The notes beneath the pieces are model-generated. The model was not told the DNA's origin, ran no database searches, and worked only from the letters and a program-made list of their open reading frames with translations. Shown here piece by piece: positions 33,950 through 45,900 of a stretch of DNA of 64,000 nucleotides (its first letter is position 1; every line of letters starts with the position of its first letter). This stretch comes from Hofstenia miamia (Eukaryota > Xenacoelomorpha > Acoela): the NCBI GenBank assembly GCA_004352715.1, contig SCFE01000006.1:1678752-1742751 (forward strand), read 5' to 3'. Both the position numbers and the translations under genes were made by a program.

Positions 33950-34403
33950 GTCAATTTAAATTTATATAATTTTGTAATCGTTGATTAAATTTATAGGATT
34001 TGTACTTTTTAGGACAAACAGGAATTTTGAAATGTTTTATAAATTTAATGTTTTCACAATTAATTATTAAATTCAAAAACAATTGAAGTTGGTAGTTATT
34101 AGTGAAAATTTTGCATAAGATGAAAATTTCGAAAAAAATCAATATTTTTATGGTAATCTAAATTACGAAATTTATATTAATTCATAAATACATAAAGCAT
34201 CAACATTAGACATTAATATAGTTTAATGAGATGGAAAATCACAAAGTTCACAGAATCAATTTTTATTAAGAAAGAAAGATCTACAGTAACTTAAATACTA
34301 AGTCCCCTCAACCTCTCCATTTATATGCAAGCATATATGTTCACGAATTATTTTGTTTGACAGTAAGTACAGTAAATACCAAATTTAAAATCTGAGCATT
34401 TTG

Positions 34404-34465
<62 letters not shown>

Positions 34466-35325
34466 TAAATGCTCAGTTGAAAAAGCTTCATTTTTCCTAA
34501 GAAAATGTTATTCGAGATCGCAAATTTCGACCATTTTAACCACTGTGCTGATAAATAGTGATAGTATAATCCCCAGTAATCTCCCACACCAATTGAAGCG
34601 TGTTGTGCCCAAGATCATGGGACAGAGTTGGCTTGCGGACTAAGACCGAAAATGAAAGAAGCGACTCTACTCTATCACGTGGTGTTGCCAGATTGTTGAT
34701 ATTTTTATTAAAATTATTAGTTTTTTGAGATATAAACATTCAAAGTTTTTTACAATATCTAAAAAAATTACAAAATATCTTTGGGGTGTATTAGTAATTA
34801 ATGTTTTGATAAGTTTACGCTAAGAAATTTTGCAAAATTTCATGCAAAGAATTCAAGGTTGTTTTTACAAACTAGTCATAAAGAATTGAAAATTAACATA
34901 TAATCACAAAATTCAAATTTGACCTTGAAAAATATTCAGGACATCCGTCGAATATTGTGCATTCATTGAAAAAGATAGATGCTGTTCAGAAGAATGCCGT
35001 TCATATTGAGATCGGCCAATCTTTTGAGTCGGATAGTCAACAAACATGATCGAGCAACAGAATAATATTCTCCATTATATTATTATTCAAAGAATGCAAT
35101 ATTGTGCAACAAACCTTAGAGAAAGACTGCTTGGTATAGACCGTTCAAATAGAGAACAACTACTACGATTTTTCCAAGACCCATTCTTCGGCTTAATTAT
35201 TTGTAGCATGCTTGTTTTGCTACATGTTTCTTAACATTTTTTATTATTAATATTATTATTTTTTAAAGGACGTGAAAAAAACTAGATAAAGCTTAGAAAA
35301 TATAAAAATAAAAAATTTGTGTATA
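33950..35325. other. Region downstream of NADSYN1
   Basis: No gene supported. Contains the CA/TA microsatellite at 34404-34463. A 62-codon plus frame at 35046-35234 has a hydrophobic end but no recognisable domain. Confidence 0.45.
34404..34463. repeat. (CA)n(TA)n compound microsatellite
   Basis: About 14 bp of CA followed by about 44 bp of TA. Confidence 0.9.
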
Positions 35326-36214
35326 GTAAATGTGGGGAAAATGGGACAGTACATTGAAATAGAACTGAAGTGTGAGGTAGGTGCTACTACAATTCATTTT
35401 GTTGATACTGATTGACGATGTCTCCGAAAAAATATTTCAAGTTGCTTTATAAAACACATTTAATTTATTAAAAAGGGACGATATTTTGGAAAGGTGGGTT
35501 CATTTTTCGATTTTTTTGTCATAATATAAGGAAACGATACATGTAATTTTTTTTAAATGAAGTAGGAATCCCAGTGAGGCATTTAAAGTGCTACACTACA
35601 CGCAATAAAATGGCGTCTTGTCATTAATTATTGGAAAATATCATACATGTATATTAGTTGTGATATGAAAAAAAAAGAATTTTTGCTTAAGATAACATTA
35701 CGTATGTAATATGGGACACTCAAAATCACTAATATTTGCAGTAATAGCTATTACATGAGTGTACTATTTCTTGTTCTTAATGGATTATATATCTAAGGGC
35801 TTGTTTCAATTGGCTTATTTTATGTTCCGCTACAACTTTTAAGGAACGTGCTTTGTCGTTAAAATCCTTCATTTTTTTATTTTTTAATAAAGTTTTATTT
35901 TCTCAAAATATAGGGAAAGATGTCTTATGTTAATGTTATTGTATCAACCTCTTTAACATAGTATTTACCTGTTTGGTTGTTTAAATAAATATTTTTTAAG
36001 AAATAGATAAAATACATTTAGTAATCCTTAGAATATTTATAACTTTGTGTATTGTACCATATTAACTTCATCGTTAGGGATGTTTTTGCACAATTGCTTT
36101 ATATTCTTTTTCCTTACGCATATGGGATTAGTTGCTAAAAAATGACCGCAAAAAACATTTTGTGAATTGTATTTCATGTTGAATGATTAAGTGTCCCATT
36201 TTCCCTACAGTTAC
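35326..36214. mobile_element. Unclassified terminal-inverted-repeat element
   Basis: Ends are inverted: GTAAATGTGGGGAAAATGGGACA at 35326-35348 (three short of a perfect match) against the reverse complement of 36192-36214. The 889-bp interior is AT-rich, repeats TGGGACA once more near 35710, and has no ORF of note. No clear target duplication. A non-autonomous DNA transposon is likeliest. Confidence 0.6.
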
Positions 36215-36225
36215 CCTACGTTTCT

Positions 36226-37258
36226 TTATTTCATAAATTCTTAGTGATATTTACAGCAAAAATTATATGATAATGTTACTAAATTTGAAATAGACTTCTT
36301 AACAAATATAAGCAAGAGAAGATGTGCCAAATTGTTGTATCAACACTAATTATAATAATAATTTGTTGTCCTTCGATTATATTTGCAAAAACTAAAATCG
36401 CTAGAAACGTCTTTTAGCTAGAAAACCAAATAATAAATGCCTGCAAAACTTGATTTGAGAACAAAATCATATTGGAGACTAATTTTGTATATAGAATATT
36501 GTAAAAAATTGCTCTCAGATTAAAAACGGTTATTTAAAGAATGAAAATACTTAGCATATCAAAGAACTCGATGAATTCGTGCAACTCAGTGTACTCACAG
36601 AAAGCGACTTTGAAATCTTAAGTGCTTAAAACTGTATTTGAACACAAGTATGCACGAAGCATATGGGGGTATTTGCACAAAAATTACGAGCACTATACAC
36701 CTAGAGTAATAGCTTGGGGAGAAAATATAGATCGCTGATAAAACATCAATAATGCGTTCCATGCTATCAAGGCTGAAAACAGTTATTATTTCTGGGCAGA
36801 ATTCCTGAAATTATTGATTGTGCGTAAATAATCACACAATTAGCCTACACTCTGCATAATTTGTCATTTTTAATTACCTGAATTGACGCGTATTCAAACT
36901 CTATTGGGAGCTACTCATTAAAACGTACAGGTATATAATACTTAAACGGAAGGCATTAGAAGAGTTTCTGAGGAAACAGAAAATTTCAATNATTTGTCAT
37001 TTTTAATTACCTGAATTGACGCGTATTCAAACTCTATTGGGAGCTACTCATTAAAACGTACAGGTATATAATACTTAAGCGGAAGGCATTAGAAGAGATT
37101 CTGAGGAAACAGAAAATTTCAATATTTGTGCATTGTGGTTAAAATTACATACTAAGTTAGGAAGGTATTTGAAAGATTACGATTATGGTATGGTACCATA
37201 TTATGGATACCATAATGGTATTGTAGAAAAAAATTTGACGATGTGTAATAGCGAAGTG
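36226..37258. other. Non-coding stretch including a duplicated gap edge
   Basis: No gene recognised. 36859-36990 and 36992-37122 are near-identical copies separated by a single N at 36991, most likely an assembly overlap. Confidence 0.6.
36859..37122. repeat. 132-bp sequence repeated across an N
   Basis: Copies differ at two or three positions. The N between them marks a contig join, so a true tandem repeat is less likely than an unmerged overlap. Confidence 0.85.
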
Positions 37259-37925
37259 CTATAGAGATGATAGCTGTTCCAATACAGACAAAATGGAACT
37301 TTTAAGAAATAGTTTTGTAACACCTAAAGATTTTAATTTTTGCAATGCAAATAACCTAGTGTTACCGTTCATGATCAGCATATTTATATAAGGTTTATGA
37401 GATATTTTAGAGGTTAAAGTATAACCCAAAATATTGACTTCATTTACTTTTTTTGATAAGAACACCATGTATGAACAAAGTACGTTAGATTATTCGAACT
37501 GAAATGTGAAAAATCTATGATCAATTCACAACATTTTTTGTGATTTAGTATCATATCTAAAGATTTTACATAATCAACAATATTTTTGAATTCTTCAAAA
37601 TATTCTAAAGGATCTGCTTGTTCGAATTGCTGTAATGAGCGTAGAATCATCCGCATGTTTGAGAAAAAGGCTAAGTGGGTATTTAGCAGTCAATTTGTTT
37701 GTATAGATAAGAAAAATAATGTCGGTGAGTTAGCAGCCTTGAAGGGGGCCTGAGATAGTAAATAATAGAATTAGAGAGTGCTGTTTTAATACGTGTTTGT
37801 TGTTGGTGATTTTTCAAGGCGGACATATTTAGATCAATAATCCAATAATGAGATTTCACTTGACACATCATATCAAAAAGAAATTTTTGATTAATTTGGT
37901 TGAACGCTGAAGTAAAATCAATCAC
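37259..37925 (-). pseudogene. LINE reverse transcriptase, distal part
   Basis: Three minus-strand frames in order: 37925-37683 with 'IDFTSAFNQINQKFL' (the F-x-x-A-F-x-x-(I/V) RT block with catalytic Asp), 37656-37444 with a 'LNHKKCCELIIDF' type block, and 37468-37259 with 'VNILGYTLTS' (the N-x-L-G block). This is a non-LTR (CR1/jockey/RTE-like) reverse transcriptase with frameshifts; the YxDD region is lost. Its upstream part lies beyond the Tc1 element, at 39330-39112. Confidence 0.75.
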
Positions 37926-37968
37926 AAATATTCAATAAAAAAATTCTTACTTATATCTGTTTGACATA

Positions 37969-39109
37969 CAGTCTTGTGCGAAAATAACGTAGCAAATTTC
38001 ACGTCAATGTTTTACTCGCAAAATACCGGTCAACGATGTTTTGCGTTAACGTTTGAGTCTAAAACATTGCTGTTTGCACGTTTTGTTTTTAAAATAATGG
38101 GGGCTAAATGAACATCCACAGAGATCCGAAAATTTGTTATCCAGAAACTCAAGGAAAAATATAAAACGAGCGACATTGCGCTACATACTTCCCTGTATCA
38201 GCGTAGAGTTCAGCTAATAATAAAAGCATAAAAGAAGAAGGTCGAACAGAATACAAGAAACCTGTGGGAGCGCCCTCGAAAGTCAACAGAAAAATCTCAG
38301 CAAAATTTGAGACGTCTTGCATTTCTATGCCCAAAACAGACATCCAGTCAATTAAGAAGCGACTGTGCAGATAAACACAAATATAGTGACTCCGCCGTAA
38401 GAAAGATCTTAAGTAAATATGGACTTTTTGGAAAAAGATCAGAAAGGAAACCCCTTCTAAACAAAACTCACGTCTTTTGTCGAATACGATGGTGCAAGCA
38501 CCATAGAAAAAACACCTTGTAGGACTGGAAGGAGGTCGTCTTTTCTAATGAAACTAGAATAGAGCTGAGATCTGGTAGGGCTCAATTTGTACGACGGACC
38601 ATAGAAGCAACGAACCACTACAAGGCGAAATATATCTCGTCAAATGTAGCAGGTCGTCAAAAGTCCCTAATGGTATTTGGCGCTATTTGGTATAGTGGGC
38701 TCAAGATATTGGTCAGAGTGCAAGATACAATGGACAGTCAGCAATACATCAGAATCCTCCAACATCAGGTATTGCCTATATTGGACAAAAATTGAAAACT
38801 TATAGAGCTACCTGAAAGAACGCGTCAGAGAACAAAAAACTACTAAAATCTGGACGAATTATGGAAAATAGTTTAGAAGCAATTTCACAACATTCCAGAT
38901 AAATGTATAGAGAAACTTTTTAGTAAATTACAGGAAGAATAGAAAGTGTTATAAAAACGCTAGGTACCCTATTAAGTACTAGGTTGACGCCCCTTGCGAC
39001 TTCAAACAAGACTTCTCAGTTTTTGTTATATTTATTTGCCTAAAATTCAATTTGTTGTTAACGATCTTATGTTTTTTTCGGACCGCGAAATTCTTTTCGC
39101 ACAAGACTG
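37969..39109 (+). mobile_element. Tc1-like DNA transposon with TIRs and TA target
   Basis: 1141 bp bounded by inverted CAGTCTTGTGCGAAAA ends, with TA on both sides (37967-37968, 39110-39111). The plus-strand transposase is broken: 38307-38522 encodes the second helix-turn-helix and the linker (KYGLFGKRSERKP, then RIRWCKHH). After a stop the frame gives 'VVFSNETRIEL', where the first catalytic Asp of the usual S-D-E is Asn. The blocks with the second Asp (QDNAP.H) and final Glu (SPDLNPIE) are missing between about 38790 and 38810, and only the C-terminus remains. The element is dead and sits inside a LINE. Confidence 0.85.
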
Positions 39110-39111
39110 TA

Positions 39112-39330
39112 ATGTAATCAAATATCCATATAAGTGCGTGAATAATGGATCTCTTCTTTCGATAGATTAAATTTACTACTGTCGATATAAGGCTGAAAAA
39201 AAGATAAAACAGTGCTTAATTAAATGTTCTATGGATTTCGGAACGAGAGGTAAGTGCAACGGGTCGAAAGTCTTTCATGATTACTCAAATTATGCAAATG
39301 TGTTATTCACAGATTTAAAAGATGTTTTTT
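39112..39330 (-). pseudogene. LINE reverse transcriptase, proximal part, split off by Tc1
   Basis: The minus-strand translation carries 'FRPVALTS' (RT block with R-P-(V/I)-(A/S)-L) and then 'YRKKRS' followed by 'HALIWIFDYI', the region just before the catalytic Asp block. It reads on, across the Tc1 insertion, into 'IDFTSAFN' at 37925. Confidence 0.6.
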
Positions 39331-39507
39331 AAAGAAAACTTGTTATCCAATTAAGATAAGATGGCCCTTAAATGTTTCAAAGAATAATTCTTCCAGAAAT
39401 AAGCCCTTTACTTCTAGGTTTATCCGTTTCTCAAGACAGCTAATAATTTTGAACAAGATATTAACGTTTTTTAAACTAATCAAGAAACTACTACCATATA
39501 ATACTAT

Positions 39508-39730
39508 TTCAATGTCTGGTTTTATTCAAAATTCTAGATCAAAACACTTTAAGTGAATGAAATACAGAAAAACAGTTTTGAAGCAATCATTCATTAATAC
39601 CGCTATTCGAACTTGGAAATCATTACATGAAGAGACAAAGAACATTGACGAATTGCAAGCTTTTAGAAAATACTTTCAAATTTTCTTAAGCAAAAGTATA
39701 TTTCAGGAAAGCATGGCTAAAATATAAATT
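39508..39730 (+). pseudogene. LINE 3'-end fragment
   Basis: The plus-strand frame 'SFINTAIRTWKSLHEETKNI' then 'LQAFRKYFQIFL' ending in a stop matches the C-terminal tail common in CR1/jockey LINEs (…W-x-S-L…F-x-x-x-L). It is unrelated in orientation to the minus LINE next to it. Confidence 0.5.
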
Positions 39731-40374
39731 CTATAATAATGATTCGGGAATAAAAGTTAAATGAAATTAATCTGCATGCCAGATGAAACAACCGAATATT
39801 TTTTGTAAAATACCTCGGAAGAATATAATTTGTCGATATGAACATTTTTGATAACCATATTTTATAATGAATTTTCCTTACGCTCATAGCATTTACTAAA
39901 TTATATTACTATATAACTAGAATAAGATTTTGAGCTCAAATCAAATTTGGAAGAACCTGATATTTTGAGAAATTCCAAATTTTTAAGTACTTTTTGTCTG
40001 CACAATATGGGAATCATCCTAAATTTGCTTATCAAGATTCAACAAAAACACCAATAGTGTTAGTTTGGGATAACTATTACCCCAAAATAAATCAGCTTTA
40101 AACTTTTGCTTTAGGATAATTGCTAGTTTGTTATAGTAATACCATGCTTGAAAAACCCTAATGCTATAATTTCATGAAAGTTTTATTTATATTTATTTAG
40201 TTTGTAAAAACATCTATCTTGTGAGATTCTTTTTAGTTTTTGTATGCTATGACTTTTTGCATATTTTAATTGCTATGTGAATTACTTACAAGAATTGCTA
40301 AGCATACACCTCTCAAACAATCTGTAAAAAAATATTTCCAAAATATTTTTCGTCACACATAGTACACCTACATA
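39731..40374. other. Non-coding AT-rich stretch
   Basis: Nothing recognised on either strand. Confidence 0.4.
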
Positions 40375-41157
40375 ATGTTTTATCGTCCTATATTAGCAAG
40401 ACTAATTTACATCGTTCTTCAACATCAAATTCAATGCACTGAGAAATTTATTAACCTATTAACTTCCATTCAATTAAATAGAATTATTTACATTGAACAA
40501 TTTACTGATAAAACAAATGCTTTCTATAAACTTATTAATTCCCTGCAGTATTCAAAATTACCAAATCCAATGTTATGGAAAAATGATGTGGCTTATAAAA
40601 ACACTGATATAGCAATCTTATTTAATAGTTATTTTCTATCTGTCTACATGTCGACTACTAATTTTAAATGCGAATTTAAAAATAGTAAATATAATTATAT
40701 TGAATTTACTATAGAAGATGTTCTTAAAGTGCTTTCACATTGTGGTGATACTGGCTGTGGCAGTGATGGACTGCCAAGAAAGTTCTTGAAAATGCATGGA
40801 AATGCTCGTGCACCTCGTGTTCTACAATTATTCCGTTCTTGCATTAATACTGGATCATACCCTTCTATTTGGAAATTATCAAACATAATTCCTATACATA
40901 AAAATGGAGCATTAAACAAAGTTGAAAATTATAGACTTATCAGTATTTTTCCCAAGCTTTCAATTTGATTTGAACGCATACTTTTCAATTATATGTATGA
41001 ATTTGTTTCTTCAAAATTATAAATTTATCAACATGGTTTTCGAGAAAAACTGTCAACTGTTACTAAACTTTTATCTTTTTTAAATTAATTTACGATCAGT
41101 TTGACAATGGTGACATTTCTTACGTTTTATACACAGATTTTCGTAAAGCATTTGATA
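40375..41157 (+). pseudogene. LINE reverse transcriptase, N-terminal part
   Basis: A 197-residue frame (40375-40968) covers the region before and into the RT: 'NSYFLSVYMS', then 'TGCGSDGLPRKFLK' (the usual SG.DG.P), 'CINTGSYPSIWKLSNIIPIH' and 'VENYRLISIFPKLSI'. After a stop, frames up to 41157 give 'QHGFREKLSTVTKLL' and 'TFYTQIFVKHLI', i.e. QxGFR and the start of the catalytic D-F-(R)-K-A-F block. It ends at a short TA tract (41159-41176). CR1/jockey-type non-LTR retrotransposon. Confidence 0.8.
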
Positions 41158-41199
41158 GTATATATATATATATATGCTGGAAGCAGAAAAAATATTAAA

Positions 41200-41730
41200 G
41201 GAACTATATAAATTATTATTTCATGGATTATGCAATGTACACATTTGCCATGCTTATTCAGGCAAAATATGTGAGGGTTGACAATCTGATTGCTTCAATT
41301 AATGCCTCTATCATACAATATCAAAGTTGTTCAATGTTTGACAGAGTTGAAATTCCACTAGATGTTATTACTCCCACCCTTGATCCTAGAAATGATACCT
41401 GCTAAATAATCGCTTATATCAAGTCACGATTAGCTAATACCAGTTTTCACTGCTATAATGAAAGGAAAGGGGATGGACATTTAATGGGAATTGTATGTCA
41501 AGTTACGAAAATGTCAAGCAAACACCAGCTGCAGTTGAGAGATGTTTCTCTATTTTGAAAAAACTCTTGGCCTACGACAGAAAATTTAACCACAATAATA
41601 TATGGTAAACTGATATTACTACAATATTTTTAAAAGTTGCAAACAGAACTCTATTACACAAATCGTGCTCTCTGAGTTTAAAACCAATTACAATTGCTCA
41701 TGCGAAAAAAGTCGGTGTCACACTTTAAAT
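41200..41730 (+). pseudogene. hAT transposase C-terminal (dimerisation) fragment
   Basis: Around 41520-41640 the plus strand reads 'TPAAVERCFSILKKLLAYDR' followed by KFNHNNIW, a close match to the hAT dimerisation block (A-x-x-E-R-x-F-S-x-L-K-x-L). Before it, a 60-codon frame (41223-41405) may belong to the same protein. Upstream domains and terminal repeats are missing. Confidence 0.65.
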
Positions 41731-42386
41731 GAAAACTCACTTCTAAATCTAAGTATAAGGCACTGAAACAACTTCTCTACCGAAATTAAAAATGACGAAA
41801 TTAAAAAAATTTCGAAACTATAAAGAAATGGACTAAGCAAAAATTCATATTTTGTAGGGCATGGCGAAAATGAACTTTTAACAAATGCGATTATACGTTT
41901 ACAAGAAACGATTACATGGACTATTTTTATCCAGTGTTAATGCATGAAATATATGTGTAGTTATTTAATTACAAATTTTAGAATAGTAATAAGTTTTTAG
42001 TTGTCAAAACTTTTCTAAACAGATTATCTCATTTTATTCGTTAATTAAATTTGGTTTTTAGAAACATTTACAAAATTTAATTATTCGGTTCATCAATGAA
42101 TCTGTCCAAGCTCTTACAATTATATTTGTTTTAAAAATGGCATGTTCGCATTTACAACTGCAGAAGCTTAACAATTTAAGGATGCTCGGTGTGTATTTAA
42201 CAATAAAATGAATGAAATAATAAATAAAAAATTTTGAAGTAACGCCTTAGACTCCTCATTCATCGAATTAAACATTTGACAAAAATAAAACATTAAACAT
42301 TTACTGTAATAAATATAAAAATTTTCTTCAAAAAATAACTTCAAATATTTAATAAAATACATTAAGCAACTTGATTTAAAAATTAA
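41731..42386. other. 3' region of the F-box/LRR gene
   Basis: No other gene seen. An ATTAAA on the minus strand lies about 35-40 bp past the stop and is a candidate poly(A) signal. Confidence 0.4.
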
Positions 42387-42902
42387 TTATTTAGAAGTAA
42401 TTGATCCATTTAACTCTACAATAACACCCTTCCAATTTTCTAGATATTCTTCTATAATGAGAGGGCACATCCTAAAAGAAACTCTTTTCAAATTCAAAAT
42501 AGTCTTTAAGGCTATAATGGTTAAAACGTCAAAAGCTAAACTGCCTTCAACATAGAGGGTCTGCAATGACGTGAAGCTCTTGATGTCAACATTGAATTGG
42601 TAGTAGAGCATTGGACAGCAGTGGATGATTGATAATGACAGTATTTTCTCTGGATGGATGCATTGAAGAATGTAAGTGATGTTTAGGTCATTAAACCACT
42701 CACAATGCGAAAGAGTCAAATAGCGCAGGTTTGGTAAATTGCGCTCATGGAAAGACAATACAAAGTTTGGATCCTTAACAGCCTTAAACTTTATACCTTT
42801 CAATTTAAGGCTTGTAAGCTTCCTTAACGCCCCAGTTTCAATAAGATCAACTGCAAAAACGGCACTGCAAAACTCAATGGCAAGTTCATTAACATTGGAA
42901 TT
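42387..42902 (-). CDS. F-box/LRR gene, exon 4 (last)
   Basis: Acceptor CATTTAG then AAT-TCC-AAT; 171 codons and a stop. LRR pattern with Leu-rich strands followed by Cys (LTLSHCEWF, LSIIHCCPM). Confidence 0.75.
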   Translation of the reverse strand, partial: NSNVNELAIEFCSAVFAVDLIETGALRKLTSLKLKGIKFKAVKDPNFVLSFHERNLPNLRYLTLSHCEWFNDLNITYILQCIHPEKILSLSIIHCCPMLYYQFNVDIKSFTSLQTLYVEGSLAFDVLTIIALKTILNLKRVSFRMCPLIIEEYLENWKGVIVELNGSITSK

Positions 42903-45900
42903 CTAAATGAGATTCTATCAAATATTAATTATACTGCAAATTAAAAATGGGCAAAATACTATACTTTCTATTGAATTTCTAGGCTATAAATATTTAAAAT
43001 TAATAATTTGCCATATGCATAGTCGTAAATATAAGTCACATAATGAACAATGCATATGCGTCTCATTAAACACGTTGTATAATCTGGCGATTAGAAAATG
43101 ATTTCCAATTTAAAATGTGGACAAATTTTTACACAAATGAGCTAAAATCATACTTTTGAGAATTTAGACACACCTTCAGTGGTGATTTGATACAATTGTC
43201 TGAGTGTGATGACATTAAGTGTAGAAATATTGGCTAATCGTAACAACCCAACATCGGATATAGTGCAAAGGTCGAGATAGAGAACTGAAAGCTGACAAAA
43301 TCTACTTAAATGTTGCATCCCAACATCAGTGAATCGAGTACAGCCACCAAGATCTAAACTCTGTATTGAGCAGCAATGGAAGTTCAAGTTCTCCAAACTT
43401 CGGTCATTTAATTGCTAAAAAGAAAATGAAACAATCAAATTGAAAGTGGGAGGAGTTTGGTTGAAAATTAGTATAATTGAAGAATTACCATGGCTACATA
43501 TTTTTTTTCAAGTAAATATAATCGACTTTAAAACTGCTTATACATCATTTTAAAGTTTTTATTTCTTGAAAAAGTTTTAAACCTTATAACCCAAGAACTA
43601 ATAGACATCAAAATTCTGAGATCACCATAACATAGATTAGCATCTCCTCTTTCATTTTCGATCTTAAATCGCGAACGGTGGCTGTCCTATTGCGGACTGC
43701 CGCGTCCTCAGATTTTGCACATGGGAAGTTCCAGTGGGTTTGGGGTGGTCTATCTACATAAACAGCCGCAGTTAAGGTAATTGTTGCTATCATGTGTCGA
43801 TATCTCAGGATCTCCAAATTTTACAATAAAATTGCTTGAAACTGTGTTTTTATGAAGAAAATAGCTGTTTAAGGTTAACATAGAACTTGCAACTTAATAA
43901 ATTGTATATTGTTTAGGTTATTACTACAGATTCACTGAGTTACAGCATTTGATGTGAATTTGTCAATGAGTTGAAACAAAACTTAATTTCTCACAAGCAA
44001 ACCATTATGGAAGTATCTGGGGAAAATAAAGACTGCACACAAACGTAAGTAACAGCAAAGAAAAACTGTATGCTTCAGTTATGAGAGTTTACAATGCTAG
44101 AAGATAAAAAAGTTCTTCCAAGTGTAATTTTATATCAGTCAAAATTACAATCTTAATTCTATATCAAAGTATCTATAACATATTTAGGCGAAACAATAAA
44201 AATTAGAAGTGTTTGCAAGAATATAAACTGTATGAAGAAGATGAAAGCACTGACGATCAGCAATCCACACGATGAATTGGTGAATCAGTGTCAAACTAGA
44301 AGATTTAGAACTCTTCAATCAACGCTTTGAAAATTTAAGTTTTCTTCAAGAAATTGTTTTTAATTCAAATGTGGCTAAAACTTTCTAGAAAGTTAATCAT
44401 TTTAAAATATTAAATTATATTAAATTCTTTCTCAGAAAATAGTAATGTTAATGAAAAATAATAAAATGAAATTATTATTTCTGTAAAAACAGAACATTCT
44501 TTTCAAATAGTATTTTAAAGTACTGCTAAGATTCATATGCTTCGAATGAGTGAGGGTGACAATACAAGTTCTGTAATTAGGCGCATTTACCAAAAAATTA
44601 TGTCGGTTGAGCTTTTCGGCAGACTTAATTGGAAAGGCCCAGGTGATAAGTTTAGGATATTAATTTCATTCTCCAATGTACCAATCAGAAGAAGCAAGTT
44701 TTGTATTTTATTACAATATTTTTTATAATCGACAAGAGGATACATTCAATAGTGAAATTCATGAATATTTAAAGATGCTAAAGACTATCCCTGCATTCAA
44801 AAACACAGGGTTAGCGTTTAAAATTATTTTTATTATTATTTAGTTGCTCAAGAATAACTCCGATCATCAAAAGGCCAAGGTCTTTAAAATACTTTTAAAC
44901 TACTTTTTTAAATAAGCAAAATAGAAATATATTACTGTTCTGTAAAAGTTATATTTTCGGAACAATAAATTTATTTTTAAAATACTGATTTTTTAAATTT
45001 ATTTAAAAAAAGCATACTTGATTGAAATTGCAGTTGCTTTGAGGATTGTCAGTTTATTTATTGGTCTATGAAACATTTTTTTGAAAAGATGAAAATGTGT
45101 ATAACCTGAAGAGGAGATGGCTCATCTATTTTACATAATGGAGTTCTTCCTGTTTAGAAATGTAGGCATAACATTGTTCAGATTAGATTCGATAATTATT
45201 TTTAATATTTTCTTTTTAAGTTGTATGTTGTATTGTATGAACAGTCGTATAAAATTATCATTCTAAATCATTTATATAATGATAACGATCTCTTATCTTC
45301 GTCTACAGAAGCCCAAAGTTCTTCAATAGATTTAGAGCTTGCTGAGCTCCAAATTTTAACTGTGGAAGCATCAAGAAAATCAATAAATATCACTAAATGT
45401 CAAATCAAGTGAAAGTAACAACGGAATTAGTATGAATTTAAGTAATGATTTGCGACAATGGGTTGACACTCATAATGCTACATAGGCAGCCGTGGCGAAA
45501 ATTTTAAAACTTCTTCGAAATCACAATCATATTGAACTGCTTCAAATGGCTCGCACACTTTTTTATCTGCACCTGATGTTGAATCAACAGTTCGTAAAAG
45601 GTTATCAGGCAAATACCTACATTTGGGAATTCAGTATGGCATTGAGTCGATTCTTGCTTCATCTCAATTTATGAATTCTCATCCAATAATTCAAGATTTC
45701 AATATGGATGGTTTGCCATTACATAAATATTCTAATAAATAGTTTTGGCCAAACTTGTGCTCTCTCTTTCTTGGAGAATCGAAACTGCAATGCCTAGATT
45801 CGTGTATAATTTTAGAATTTTCATGTATGTCACTTTGTCTGCCATTGTGCTCTTAATGTAATACTTCATCTGTATTTTTTGTTTTACATTAAGTTTATTA

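Noticed and set aside
34348-34739. Frames with long Tyr-Ile runs on both strands
   Set aside because: Translation of the CA/TA microsatellite.
43608-43817. GC-rich minus-strand frame next to the F-box gene's exon 3
   Set aside because: It could be an exon, but the direct junction of exons 2 and 3 is already in phase and continuous in LRR pattern, and no good donor was found.
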